From the NCBI GenBank assembly GCA_010356995.1, contig ML996698.1:121923-185922 (forward strand): a stretch of 64,000 nt of DNA. Reading direction: 5' to 3'. The stretch's first letter is position 1; each line of letters begins with the position of its first letter. The stretch comes from Trichodelitschia bisporula. Its lineage: Eukaryota; Ascomycota; Dothideomycetes; Phaeotrichales; Phaeotrichaceae. The notes under the pieces are model-generated. The model was not told the origin of the DNA. It did no database searches and saw only the letters and a program-made list of their open reading frames with translations. Positions 22,272 through 33,304 of this stretch are shown piece after piece. The translations under genes and the position numbers were made by a program.

Positions 22272-23560
22272 ATGGCGACGAGAGATGGAGATGGGATGGT
22301 GAAACAGGAGGGGGCGGATGCAATGAAGAAGCCCGAGGCGCCTCTGCGCGCCTCCCCCGAAGCAAGCGTCACCGTCATCGAAGTTGTCGACAAAGACGCA
22401 GAATCACAACACACACAACCCCGCCGACGCGCATGGCGGTTGCGAGGAGCTCGCAGCCGGTGGCACGGATTACCTGCCTTCGAGCGCCGGCGCTGGATAT
22501 GGTGGGCTGCGATACTGATTCTCACGCTCTCTGTTCTGGGGACGTTGTCCGCGATGTACGCTCCCTCCCTCCCTCTCAACCCCCCCCCCCCCACTGACAC
22601 CACAACAGAACCTACCTCTCCCTCCTCACCGCCCTAATCCGTCACCTCACGCCTCCCGCACTGAACAACGGCCTGCACACACTCCTCTCCTTGTACCCGC
22701 TCTCCCCGCCTCCGGCTGCCGATCTCTGGCTGCCGAATTTCAGCAAGGGCGTGCAGCCGAAGCGGATTCATAGTCATAATGACTACGCGCGGGATATTCC
22801 GCTGTTGCGTGCGCTGGGCGCGGGGTGTACGGGTGTTGAGGCGGATATCTGGCCGATTAACGGGACCCTACTGGTTGGACACTCACGGAAAGCGCTGTTT
22901 ACGAACCGCACGCTGAGGAGCCTGTACCTCGATCCGCTGGCTACGATGCTAGGGAAGCAAAACGAGCTCCCCCGAGTAGGAGACGAAGGACCCCGCGGCG
23001 TCTTCGACGAAGATCCAGACGAAACACTAGTCCTACTCCTAGACTTCAAAGATGCGCCCGAAAAAGCCTGGCCATTAGTCCAATCCCAACTCCAACCCTT
23101 CATCGACAACAACTACCTAACCCGCTGGAACGGGTCCGCCCTGCTCCTCGCCCCGCTCACAATCGTGCTCTCGGGCCTCGCATCCCGCAAACTCGATTTC
23201 GTAGCCCAGAGCAACGGGACTGCATTTCTCGACGCGCCCCTCCTCGACCTACCCTCCGGCACATGGAATGCTCAGAACTCGCTGTACGCGAGTGCGCGCG
23301 CTAAAGATGTGTTTGGAGATATTGGCCCTGGGGGATTGACGAAGATCCAGGTTGGGAAAGTGGAGGGTGTGGTCCGGGAGGCGAAGAAGAGGGGGCTTAG
23401 GGCGCGGGTTTGGGGGACGCCGCGGTGGCCGGTGGGATTGAGGGGACGGGTTTGGGGGCAGCTTGCGGGTGCGGGGGTGGGGATGTTGAATGTGGATGAG
23501 GTTGATGTGGCGGGGGGGGGGGATTGGGGGTGTAAGGTTGCGGGGATTAGGGTGTGTTGA
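22272..23560 (+). CDS. AIM6-like PLC-type phosphodiesterase, membrane anchored
   Basis: Exons 22272-22555 and 22609-23560 give 411 aa. A basic N-terminus is followed by one transmembrane segment (WIWWAAILILTLSVLG, about residues 76-95). The lumenal or extracellular domain has RIHSHNDYARDIPLL, GVEADIWPINGTLLVGH, RTLRSLYLDPLATML, VLLLDFKD and LNVDEVD, the pattern of the fungal family named after yeast AIM6 (altered inheritance of mitochondria 6), a PLC-like phosphodiesterase fold. HSHND and EAD supply the likely catalytic and metal residues. The true substrate is unknown. Another ATG at 22265 is in a different frame and was rejected. The 3' flank is very G-rich. Confidence 0.85.
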
Positions 23561-24292
23561 TGGAGGTGTTGGTGTTTTTGGGGGGGGGTGTTGGGTTGGG
23601 TCGGAGGCTGTGACTGTTTGAGCGTTTGGGCGTTTGGAGGGTATGAATGATGTCTGCGGGATAGACGGGGGGGTTACGGCGTTTAAAGACCTGCTTTGTC
23701 ATAGTAGTTGAAAGCTCTTGAAGAGTCGGTGTTATATGCCGATTTCGAGATCCGCAACGTCATGCTCAGATGCCGCTTGCCGCTTTGTGAAGCTGAAGAT
23801 TTATTTTCGTCCTGCATGTACCCCACATTAGCCGCATATGCATCTCGTCCCGGAGTGATGCGCTCAGCCTCGTCCACCCGACGCCGAACCAACCTCCGAC
23901 GATCCAACCCAGCCTCGCCGAATTCCAACTCCCAACTCCTTCGCCCTCGGGAACATCACCATCCGGCACAGCCCGCCCAAGTACCCGTGCCGCGTGTTAG
24001 AGTGCCCCACACATCTGCTCCAGCCATTCAGTCGAAGGAAGCAAGTATCTGTAAAGTTTCGTCGTGCGAGCTTGATGATGTTGGAATCCGGGGTGCATGA
24101 CGGGTAGATGCGACCTTGACATGTGATCTAGGCGTCTCATCGTCACTTTCTTCAGCCGGGCGTCGTCACTTCCTTCAGCTGGACGTCGTCGCTTCCTTCA
24201 CTGGACGCCCTCGCTTCCTCAACAGGTCGTTGATGCTGGCCTTCTCTGGCCATCTGTTCTTAACTCTCAACTTTTGCCTCTCAACTTTCATT
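23561..24292. other. intergenic stretch
   Basis: A G-rich 3' flank of the AIM6 gene, then mixed sequence. A plus-strand frame runs into the minisatellite at 24.3 kb but has no recognisable domain. Confidence 0.45.
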
Positions 24293-24484
24293 CCTCAACT
24301 CATCTCTCAACTCGTCTCTCAACTTATCTCTCAACTCATCTCTCAACTCATCTCTCAACTCATCTCTCAACTCATCTCTCAACTCATCTCTCAACTCATC
24401 TCTCAACTCATCTCTCAACTATCAACTCTGATCTCTCATCTGTCAACTCTCATCTGTCAACTCTCATCTCTCATCTCTCAACTC
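24293..24484 (+). repeat. 12-bp minisatellite
   Basis: About ten near-identical copies of CTCAACTCATCT run from 24293 to about 24420, followed by variant copies (CTCATCTGTCAA, CTCATCTCT) to about 24484. There is no spacer structure, so this is not CRISPR-like. In frame it would encode ISQL repeats. Confidence 0.9.
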
Positions 24485-24591
24485 TCTTTCGTGGATTCAA
24501 GTTGGAACGGTTGAGGTGAGTTTACCTACTTTCGTTTGAGTACACAGGCTCAAAAGCAAGATCTGCAGCATGCACGAACTAGGCGAAGCAC

Positions 24592-25058
24592 ATGGACGTG
24601 CAGTTCAGGACCGCTGACGCCAGCAAAGCCTTTGTCGACGTCATGAACCAGAGGGGGTTGGTGCGGGCAATCCTCAACCGCAAGGGCGGAAGCAAGTACG
24701 CCGTGTATACGGCGCCGGACAAGTCGCAAATTATCGCGGATGCGATAACCTGCGACGGACGAGAGGTTCCAACAAAGGCCTTTGCAGGGAAAAATGGATA
24801 TCAGCAGTCGGATAGTCGAAAGACTGACAAAACATGAGTCTGGAATCCTCGCAACTGTCTCGACGCCGGTTCGATTATTTTCGAATCATTCGCGACTGTG
24901 TGCATGCCACATACAGCGCACTTCGTGCGCCCTTCAGCTCCGGATCCACAGAAGATTTCGCAGTGATCGAGATTCTCGACAGAGCAGTCTCAAAGGACAA
25001 CTTCCTAGGAAACGTCATCCAGGTTGGCTCCATGGATGAGAGAACCTTGACATCTTAG
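24592..25058 (+). CDS. possible small gene(s), unrecognised
   Basis: Two adjacent plus-strand frames (24592-24837, ATG start; 24834-25058, ATG start) have fairly protein-like content, for example AVYTAPDKSQIIADAI and EDFAVIEILDRAVSKDN. They overlap by four bases in different frames and could not be joined by a convincing intron. There is no domain. They may be exons of one gene or chance. Confidence 0.25.
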
Positions 25059-26765
25059 ATGGCCCCGAACCCCGCCAATCCGCCATCTTTTAAATGCCCC
25101 AGCACCGGTCTCCTCCGCTTCTCGAAAGAAGTCCCTGATAAAGACATGCGCAGTCCTCCTGAAGGTTCTGAACCCGAAGCACTGTCCAATGCTCGAAACC
25201 ATTCGAGTACCTCGAGAGGGTAAGTCTATTTCCATTCTCTGTCGCCTAGGAGGTTAATGTGATATAGTTGAGACGAAAGACCTTGCCCACTGGCTCGCGC
25301 AAGCACCAAACCCGCACGGCTCACGAAGAACTTTGACAGGCTGATGCAAAGGCGGCAGAGCTTCGTTGAGCAGCATATCATCAATCGCACTCCCATTGAC
25401 CGGTGCTTGTTGCAAAGTGCTAGAGCGAGGGTCTGATGCATCTATCTTCGGAACGCAATGAGCCTTCGAAGGACGGGATGGGAGTCCATGCCACTGAGCT
25501 AGGACATCGCACCATGGCTGACGGATCTACTCCGGAGGCCATGCCCGCCTCGCTATCGCAACGGTAGCAGAGAACGCTCACCGATTCGGTGGGTAGCGAT
25601 CTGCTGTTCTTCCTTTCGTGGTATATGGATCGTTTACTTTTCGCCAATCTGCGGTTTATCGAACTGCGGCATGCCGGTCCACGGTAGTGGTGTTTGGAAC
25701 AGGCTGGGAGTTGTAGGACAGAGTCATGAGTGGTGAAGGAAGTGTGAGGCAACGACATATGGTTTTGGGATTGAGGACAGAGCTTCGTGAGCGTCAATCC
25801 AACTTGCCTACGGATGTAGTCAATTCATACGACTACCTCCACAATGTGCAACGTGAGACAAATAAGGTAGTGATGCTTCGCAGGTGAAGTCTTTCGCTAC
25901 GTGCGAAGTTCAGGTTATGCTCTCCACCATAGTCCTGAGCAAGGTCGTCTGGCGCTTCCGCTTGATGAATATCACATTTGCACACCTGCAAGCATGTGTT
26001 CACTAACCTGATACTCCAATGATGGAGATGCAGGCTTCTTCTTCCTCCCAGCCTCTTTCAAATCCTCATCCAGCCCCTCCTCGATAATCCTCGACATCAT
26101 CGTACGACGCACCAGGAATAGCCCCGCTCCAGGCAGCATTATGAAGGCATCCCTTCCCCCACAAACCCGGGCAGTTGAAGCAATGCAACATCGTCCTCCC
26201 GATCCCCGCAGCGTTGCCCGGCCAACCAGCCCCGCCTCGCCGCGCCGCCCAGCCCCGCGATGCCACTGCCGATCGCCCGATGCTAGTCAAGGCGAGGAAT
26301 AGGCCCACAAAGCGGCCCATTAGCGCTCCGTCGAATTAACGGCCTTATACACTTCAGTAACGCAAGCCGGTGTAGCAGCCCTCCGCTAGGTTCATCCAAG
26401 CACATGGTTGACGCGGTGCGGCTTGCGCAATTTGGCGTCGGCTCGGCTCAGCCACTCCCGCGTTTTGTTTGGATAACGCACACCCCCTGGCCCCTAGCAA
26501 CGCGTCTGGCATGCGGGTGCGCCGAGTGTTGCGGGAGGGGGTGCCTCCGGTGTATGCAGGGCTGTGTCTTTGTGGAGGCTGGGACGACGACTGACCCCGC
26601 CTGCGGATTTTTGACAGGTGCTGTGCAGGTTGAGGATTTACGAGTACGACTGCACTTACGACTACGGCTGCATCTACCCTACGGCACTGGACGACAAACG
26701 ATATCACCTTGACCACCTACGACCACTGCGACAACAACATGGCCAGTCGCTCCACCGCCTGAACA
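25059..26765. other. intergenic stretch, no gene seen
   Basis: Scattered short frames on both strands only. The last ~350 bases hold the leader of the kelch gene. I see no RNA gene, repeat or domain. Confidence 0.45.
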
Positions 26766-29196
26766 ATGATGCGCGGCCTCCTCTTCTTCGGCATCACCAG
26801 CGCCCTCGCCCTTGCGCCGCCTTACACTCCGAGTACCCTCCTTTCCGTCAACGATACCCTCTTCCTTCTCACGCCCTCGTCGCTCACAACCCTCGATCCC
26901 CGCGCTGGACTCACTGCCTCAGCTTTGAAGGCAGGTGGTGATGCACTGCCCTTCGGCGGTGGGCCGCGCACGGCATTCGTAGACGATGAGGGCAGCGTGA
27001 GGGTTTGGGCGGGTGGATGCGGGGTTTCCGGAAATCTGTGGACATATGGACGGGGAGAATGGACAGCAGCAGGAATATCAACAGCAAGCTCAACTGGACA
27101 AAGCGCCAGCAGCAGCCCTCCAAACGGCTATCTCGCCTCCGGGCTCTCCTTCGCGCCCACAACCGCCTCACGAGCAAGCTACTACATCTTCGGCGGCTTA
27201 TGTCCCCCCAACTCACCAACCGGCGACTGGGTCTCAGATAGCACATACTCAAACGGCATCCTCACCATCACCAACTCCTCCTCCTCCTCCTCCTCCTCCT
27301 CCTCCTCCGAAGCCTACACATCCACCCCCCTCACCCTCCCCGCCCTCCCCATCCCCCAAGCAGGCCACACCCTCACCCCCCTCGCCCCACTGATCCGAAA
27401 CACAACCACACCCCCCACGCGCCAACAAACCTTCCTCCTCCTCGGCGGCCACACACAAACCGCTTTCCTCAACACCTCCCAGCTGGCCCTCTTCTCCCTC
27501 CCCCAGGCCAGCTGGAGCTACATCACCGTCCCGTCCTCCGCGCCCGTAATAGAGCCCCGCTCCGGGCACACTACCCTCCTGTCCGCCGACGGCGCTTCCC
27601 TGATAGTAGTGGGCGGCTGGCTCGGCACCCCGTCCACGCCCGCCTACCCCACCATCGCAGTTCTGAGCTTGGGATCCGGCTTCGGCGGGGCAGGATGGGG
27701 CTGGTCCGTCCCCAGCCTAGGAAACACAGCCCTCGCCCCCCCGCCCCTCTTCGGCCACGCCGCCACGCTACTCGAGGGCAACATGCTCCTCCTCGCCGGC
27801 GGGTACACCACCTCCCCCAGCCGCCGCCGCGCCGCCCTCACGCCCAACGAACGCACTTTCCTCATGAACCTCACATCCTGGACCTGGGAGTCCACCTACA
27901 CGCCCCCTGCCCCCGCGAACTCGGTTCAAGCACAAGAAACCCGCCCCCTGGGCACGCGCGCCAAAGCGGGCTTAGGCGCGGGACTCGGCGTCCTCGCGGC
28001 GCTGGGCGCGGTGCTGGGTGTGGCGTATTGGGTGTATGCGAGGAAGTGGCGCAGCCGGCGGGAGCAGAAGCGCCAGGAACTTAAATCTGCGATCAGGGTC
28101 ATTGGCCTGGACGGCGCGCCGCCGATGCGCGCGGCGTATACGGGGGATGGGGCTGGGTATGGGAAGTTGAATCGGGTGCGCCCGCGGGGGGTCAGCGGGT
28201 ATGAGCGCGCGAGCTGGGGGGAGGGGTTGGGGAGTCAGGTCATTCATGAGGGGGAGGAGGGGATGAGGCCGCTTGGGTCGCATCCTGTTAGTCCGAGGGG
28301 GAGTAGCCCCGGGGCCAGAGCGCGGGAGGTTAGGGCTTGGACGGAGGGGTGGGAGCGCGCGGTGGGGGATTTGGTGCCTACGGCTGCGGTGCTGGGTGTG
28401 GGTCCTGCGCCGCCGCGGACGCCGGGGAGGACGAGTCCGGTTAAGAGTGAGAGTTCGAGTGAGGGGGGGGGTGTTATTGGGTTGGCGAGGAGTCTGAGTT
28501 TTAGATCTGCGAGGCTTNNNNNNNNNNNNNNNNNNNNNNNNNNNNNNNNNNNNNNNNNNNNNNNNNNNNNNNNNNNNNNNNNNNNNNNNNNNNNNNNNNN
28601 NNNNNNNNNNNNNNNNNNNNNNNNNNNNNNNNNNNNNNNNNNNNAGGGGGACGGGGAGCAGGCCGAACAGTGAAGGCGGGTTTGAGGGGTTGATTGCGGA
28701 GGGGGAGGGGTTGCTCATGGGCTCTTCAGCGGGGAGAAATGAGAGGGAGGGCGTTGCTACGGGGGGTGCGAGGTTGGGTTGGGTCGGCAGCGTGAAGAGG
28801 CGGCTCAACGGGCGGAGCGCGAGTTATGCCCAGTCCGCCGCAGGCGCTTACGAGCCTGTTGCATCGGGCCAGCCGGTCGACGCCCCGCGCCGTGCGGTAA
28901 GTGAAGCGGGGTTTTTGAGAGGGAGGAGGGGGGCGAGGGATTGGCGGGGGGAGGGGGAGGAGAGGAGGAGGAGGGGGGTGGGGGGGGGGGGGACGGGGAC
29001 GCAGGTGGTAGGAATGGAGGGTGGGGAAGGGGAGGAGGGGGAGGGGGATTGGGATGTCGAGGCTGCGGCGGAGGGGCGGGTTGTGCAGCTTATGTTTACG
29101 GTGCCGAGGGAGAGGTTAAGGGTTGTGAATGCTGATGCTGATGAGGGGGGGAGTGTGAGGAGTTTGGAACGGGAGGGTGCGGGGGAGGGGGGGTAG
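26766..29196 (+). CDS. kelch-repeat single-pass membrane protein (crosses assembly gap)
   Basis: The ATG at 26766 opens a signal peptide (LLFFGITSALALAPP). The ectodomain has kelch-type beta-propeller segments: YIFGGLCPPNS, GHTLTPLAPL with FLLLGGHTQTAF, RSGHTTLLSADGASLIVVGG and GHAATLLEGNMLLLAGGY. A homopolymeric serine run (TCC codons) lies near residue 180. A transmembrane helix (GLGVLAALGAVLGVAYWVYA) is followed by a basic cytosolic tail. The frame enters a run of N at 28518-28644. After the gap the matching frame is shifted and continues to a stop at 29196 with VVQLMFTVPRERLRVVN, which I take as the true C-terminus. Gap length is therefore not a multiple-of-three fit. Role is inferred: a cell-surface protein of the fungal kelch family, ligand unknown. 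Confidence 0.75.
28518..28644. other. assembly gap (127 N)
   Basis: A run of undetermined bases inside the cytosolic tail of the kelch protein. Flanking sequence is extremely G-rich, which explains the failed assembly. Confidence 0.99.
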
Positions 29197-29276
29197 GCTA
29201 GGCTGGGAATGGGGGTGGGGGCGTAGTGTATGGCTTGGTTTGGTGTCTTTCTGGTCGGTATCTAGGGTGGGGTTTA

Positions 29277-29528
29277 GGAGGAGCGGTCGCTTTGCGGTGG
29301 GACGCTGGGTTGGCGTTGCCTGGTGCTTGTTGAGTATCTTGATGGACTGTGTAGACATATCAATCGCTGCCGTTTGCGAGGCTGCGCTTACTGTGACACA
29401 AAGCTGCACTTGAATACGGTGGGGGTGGGTGGGAGCGGTCGCTACGCAGTAGAACGCTGGGTGGCGTTTGCCCGGCCTACCGTATCTAGACGTAGACGTA
29501 TCAATCGCTACTTTGTGTGAGGCTGCTT
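29277..29528 (+). repeat. imperfect ~150-bp tandem duplication
   Basis: Two copies share GGAGCGGTCGCT at their start, an ACGCTGGG(T)TGGCGTT middle and a TATCAATCGCT...GAGGCTGC end. They begin near 29279 and 29434. No coding content was recognised in either. Confidence 0.7.
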
Positions 29529-29974
29529 ACTCTTCCATGAGGCTGATCGCTGCCCAAGAGGCTGGCTGACCTTGATGCCCAACACGATGGCGCGGCAATA
29601 CCCGGCGCTACTCGTAGCGGCCCCTCGACGAGCTGCCCCGCTTTCATCCACAGGGCTACGCTATTAAACCGCGTCCGCCCTACCCGTGTCTTCGCGGACG
29701 GTCTGCAGACATATCCTTTTCAGTGGTACTGACCCCCTGCCTCACTCGTTGTTCTTGATGTGGGGTGTCCCGCCAGCCCTGACCAGCCCTGCAGGGGCGG
29801 ACTGCGTGGTGAATGCGGGGTACGGGAGATCGGGCAGCTACGCCCCTTCCTCACCTCGGCAATGCCGCGCAGCCGCGCAGTGCGCGCAGTCTTAACCCCC
29901 AGCTTCCGCCTGCTCTATCTAACCGGGCGTCGAGCTTAAAACGACTTCAGTGTTGAGCTTAAACCAACCTCACC

Positions 29975-32900
29975 ATGACTTCTCCTCAGCAGATCCGGTA
30001 CGACAACAGAGTCGTGGTTGTGACGGGAGCGGGGAGTGGGTTGGGCAAGGCTTACGCCCTCTTCTTTGCGGAGAGGGGGGCGAAGGTCGTTGTCAATGAT
30101 CTTGGAGGGGCGTTTAATGGCGGGGGGCAGGATGGGCGGGTTAGTTGCTCTATTCGCTTCCCCGTCCACGGACGTGGACTTGCTTCGCTCGTCCCGGACT
30201 CGGCTAACCCCGCAGGTCGCCGACGCCGTCGTGTCCGAGATCCAACGTGCAGGCGGCACCGCCGTCGCCTCGTACGACAGCGTCGAAAACGGCGAGCGTA
30301 TCATCGCCACGGCCACGCAGGCCTTCGGACGCATCGACGTGCTGATCAACAACGCGGGCATACTGCGGGATGTCACGCTGCGGAACATGAAGGACGAGGA
30401 CTGGGACAAGATCATTGCGGTACATCTGACGGGTGCGTGGAAGACGACCCGGGCTGCGTGGCCGTGGTTTAGGAAGCAGAGATATGGGAGGGTGGTGAAT
30501 ACGAGTAGTACGAGTGGGCTTTATGGGAATTTTGGACAGGGGAATTATGCTGGTGGGTTATATCTATGTTACTGCATTTTCATCATTGTCCCTCCATTAC
30601 TGCCTCTCCATCACTGCCTCTCCGTCCTTACCTCTCCGTCACTGCCTCTCCGCCACTACCCATCCGTCCCTTCTGTCTCTCGGCCCGGACTAACTGACCC
30701 CTTTAGCCGCCAAACTCGCCCTCGTTGGCTTCACGGAAACCCTCGCCAAAGAAGGCGCAAAGTACAACATCCGCGCCACGGCCCTAGCCCCCTCCTCCGC
30801 CTCCCGCCTCACCGCCACCGTCTGGCCCCCCGAAATGATGGCCGCCATGGATCCCGCCTGGGTCGTCCCGCTCGTCGGCGTGCTCGTCCACGAATCTCTC
30901 CCCGCACACCTAAGCGGCGGCATCTTCGAGGCCGCGGCCGGGCACTACGACATGCTCCGCTGGGAGCGCAGCCGCGGCGCCCTCCTCCGACCGGACGAGA
31001 ACCTGACGCCGGATGTGCTGCTACGGAGCTGGGACAAGGTGGTTGATTTCACGGATGCGGAACACCCGCGCGGTGTTGCGGGGGCTATGGGGTTGCTGCA
31101 GCGGGCGAATCAGTTGCCACCGAATGTACCCGGCACGCCGATCCGGTTTGATGGGAAAGTTGTGTTGGTTACGGGGGGTGGGGATGGGCTGGGCCGTGCG
31201 TATGCGCGCCTGTTTGGCCGGCTTGGGGCGAAGGTTGTGGTGAATGATCTTGCGCGGGCGGAGGGCGTGGCGAAAGAGATCCGCGACGCGGGCGGCGAGG
31301 CGATCGCGGTCGCACTCTCGGTCGAGCGCGGGGACGAGGTCGTGGCGAAGGTGGTGGAGACGTACGGGCGCATCGACATCGTGGTCAACAACGCTGGCAT
31401 CCTGCGCGACAAGGCATTTGCGAACATGAGTGACGAGCAGTGGACCGCGGTCATCAACGTTCACTTGCGAGGCACGTATAAGGTCACTAAGGCGGCTTGG
31501 CCGCATATGTTGCGCCAGAAGTACGGGAGAATCGTGAATATCTCGAGCACGAGTGGGATTTATGGGAATTTTGGCCAGGCGAATTATGCGGCGGCGGTAA
31601 GTTTCCTACCTCCCCCTTTAGGTCATCTTATTGACAGTTTAGAAAACTGGTATCTTGGGCTTTTCCAGGACAATTGCACGAGAGGGAGCGAAATATAACA
31701 TTCATGTCAATACGGTTGCGCCGAGTGCTGGGACCGCGATGACGCGGACTGTGCGACCAGAGGCGGAGGTTCAACAACTGAAACCGGAATTCGTAGCGCC
31801 GCTAATTGCCCTCCTGTGTAGCGATGTGTGTCCTACACCGACGGGAGGAATGTACGAGGCGGGATCTGGTTGGTTTGCGGCGACACGATGGCAGCGGGCT
31901 CGCGGCGTTGATTTCCCGCACGACGAGGGTGTGCCGTCTGTTGAGGCCGTGAAGGATGCGTTGTCACACATCACGGACTTTGACGATGGCCGCGCCGATA
32001 ATCCGGAGTCGCCATCGGATGGGGGCAAGTGGGCGGTGGAGAATATTCTACGCAGTTCAAAGGTAATGTCAGCCTTTCAACGGTCAGCCTTGCAATTGGC
32101 GGTGAGCTTGCATTAACTCGGCTTGCAGACGAAGAGTGTAAACATCCGCCGGGAAGACCGCACAAATCGAAAATATCTCAACAAAATCGCGGCTGCGATA
32201 GGCGCAAACGGTCCCCCGACCCGCTTCACGTACACGGATAAGGACGTGATACTGTACAATCTAGGGCTAGGTGCATCGCATACGGATCTCCCCCTCGTCT
32301 ATGAGAAGCACCCTGACTTCCATCCTCTCCCTACTTTCGCCGTCGTACCAACGTACACATCGAAGGCCCCTTACATTCTCGCCGACATACTCCCAAACTT
32401 CAACCCGCGCCTCCTCCTGCACGGCGAGCAGTACCTGGAGCTCAAGTCCTGGCCCATTCCCACCTCTGGCACCCTGCTCACAACCACTAAACTCGTCGAG
32501 GTAGTAGACAAAGCTAACGCAGCCGTGGTGCGTCGCGCGGCAACAACAACCACAGATGAAGGAAAGCCGTTGTTCTACTCCGAGTCCGCCGCCTTCATCC
32601 GCGGGTCCGGCAACTTCGGCGGCTCGCGCAACGCCTCGGATCGCGGGCCCGCCACGGCGGCCAACAAACCACCGGCCCGCGCGCCCGACGCCGTGGTTTC
32701 CGAGACCACACCTACTAACCTCGCAGCCATATACCGCCTCTCCGGCGACCGCAACCCGCTGCACATCGACTCGGCCTTCAGCTCTGTCGGCGGCTTCAAA
32801 GTTCCCATCCTGCACGGACTTGCGACCTTCGGCATCGCGGCCAAACACGTGTCCGCGCGGTACGGCCCGTGGCGCGCGATCAAAGTGCGTTTTGCCGGGA

Positions 32901-33055
32901 CAGTGCTGCCGGGAGAGACAATTGTCACAGAAATGTGGCGCGAGGACGGGCGAGTCATCTTCCAGGCCAAAGTGCAGGAAACGGGCAAGGTGTGCCTTTC
33001 GGCCGCAGCGGCGGAACTGGGTCTTCCGGGGGGCGGGGAAAAGGCTTCCCTATGA
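29975..33055 (+). CDS. fox2: peroxisomal multifunctional beta-oxidation enzyme FOX2
   Basis: Five exons (29975-30139, 30216-30552, 30707-31596, 31643-32062, 32129-33055) give 912 aa with all phases consistent. Two tandem SDR (3R-hydroxyacyl-CoA dehydrogenase) domains show TGAGSGLG and TGGGDGLG cofactor loops, INNAGILRD and VNNAGILRD, and [13 protein letters not shown] and [13 protein letters not shown] active sites. A C-terminal hotdog enoyl-CoA hydratase 2 domain has [13 protein letters not shown]. This is the MFE-2 layout of fungal FOX2, which hydrates 2-enoyl-CoA and oxidises the 3R-hydroxy product in peroxisomal beta-oxidation. The protein ends KASL; that lacks the basic residue of a standard PTS1, so import may rely on context or a partner. 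Confidence 0.95.
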
Positions 33056-33304
33056 ATTGAGGTAGGCAGGTAGATTTAAGAGTGCTATATTTCTCCGCGA
33101 TTGAGTTGCCGCATTCGTTCGCGGGTAATCTCGCGCGGCCCGCGCGGGCGATCGTGCGCGCATCTCCCGTGATAGCCGGCGTAATTAAGCCGATCGTGTA
33201 TATTGCGGTCTAACCGAACTCGCCCTTACCACTGCGAATATGAGATTGAATATGTATGCCGTGAGCCCGTGTGCCGCCGCGCTGGCCGCGAACTGCAGCC
33301 AGCC

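Noticed and set aside
24293-24484. CRISPR-like array
   Set aside because: Units are directly adjacent with no unique spacers, and the genome is eukaryotic.
27972-28808. 278-codon minus-strand frame
   Set aside because: Runs through the N gap and is antisense to the kelch gene.
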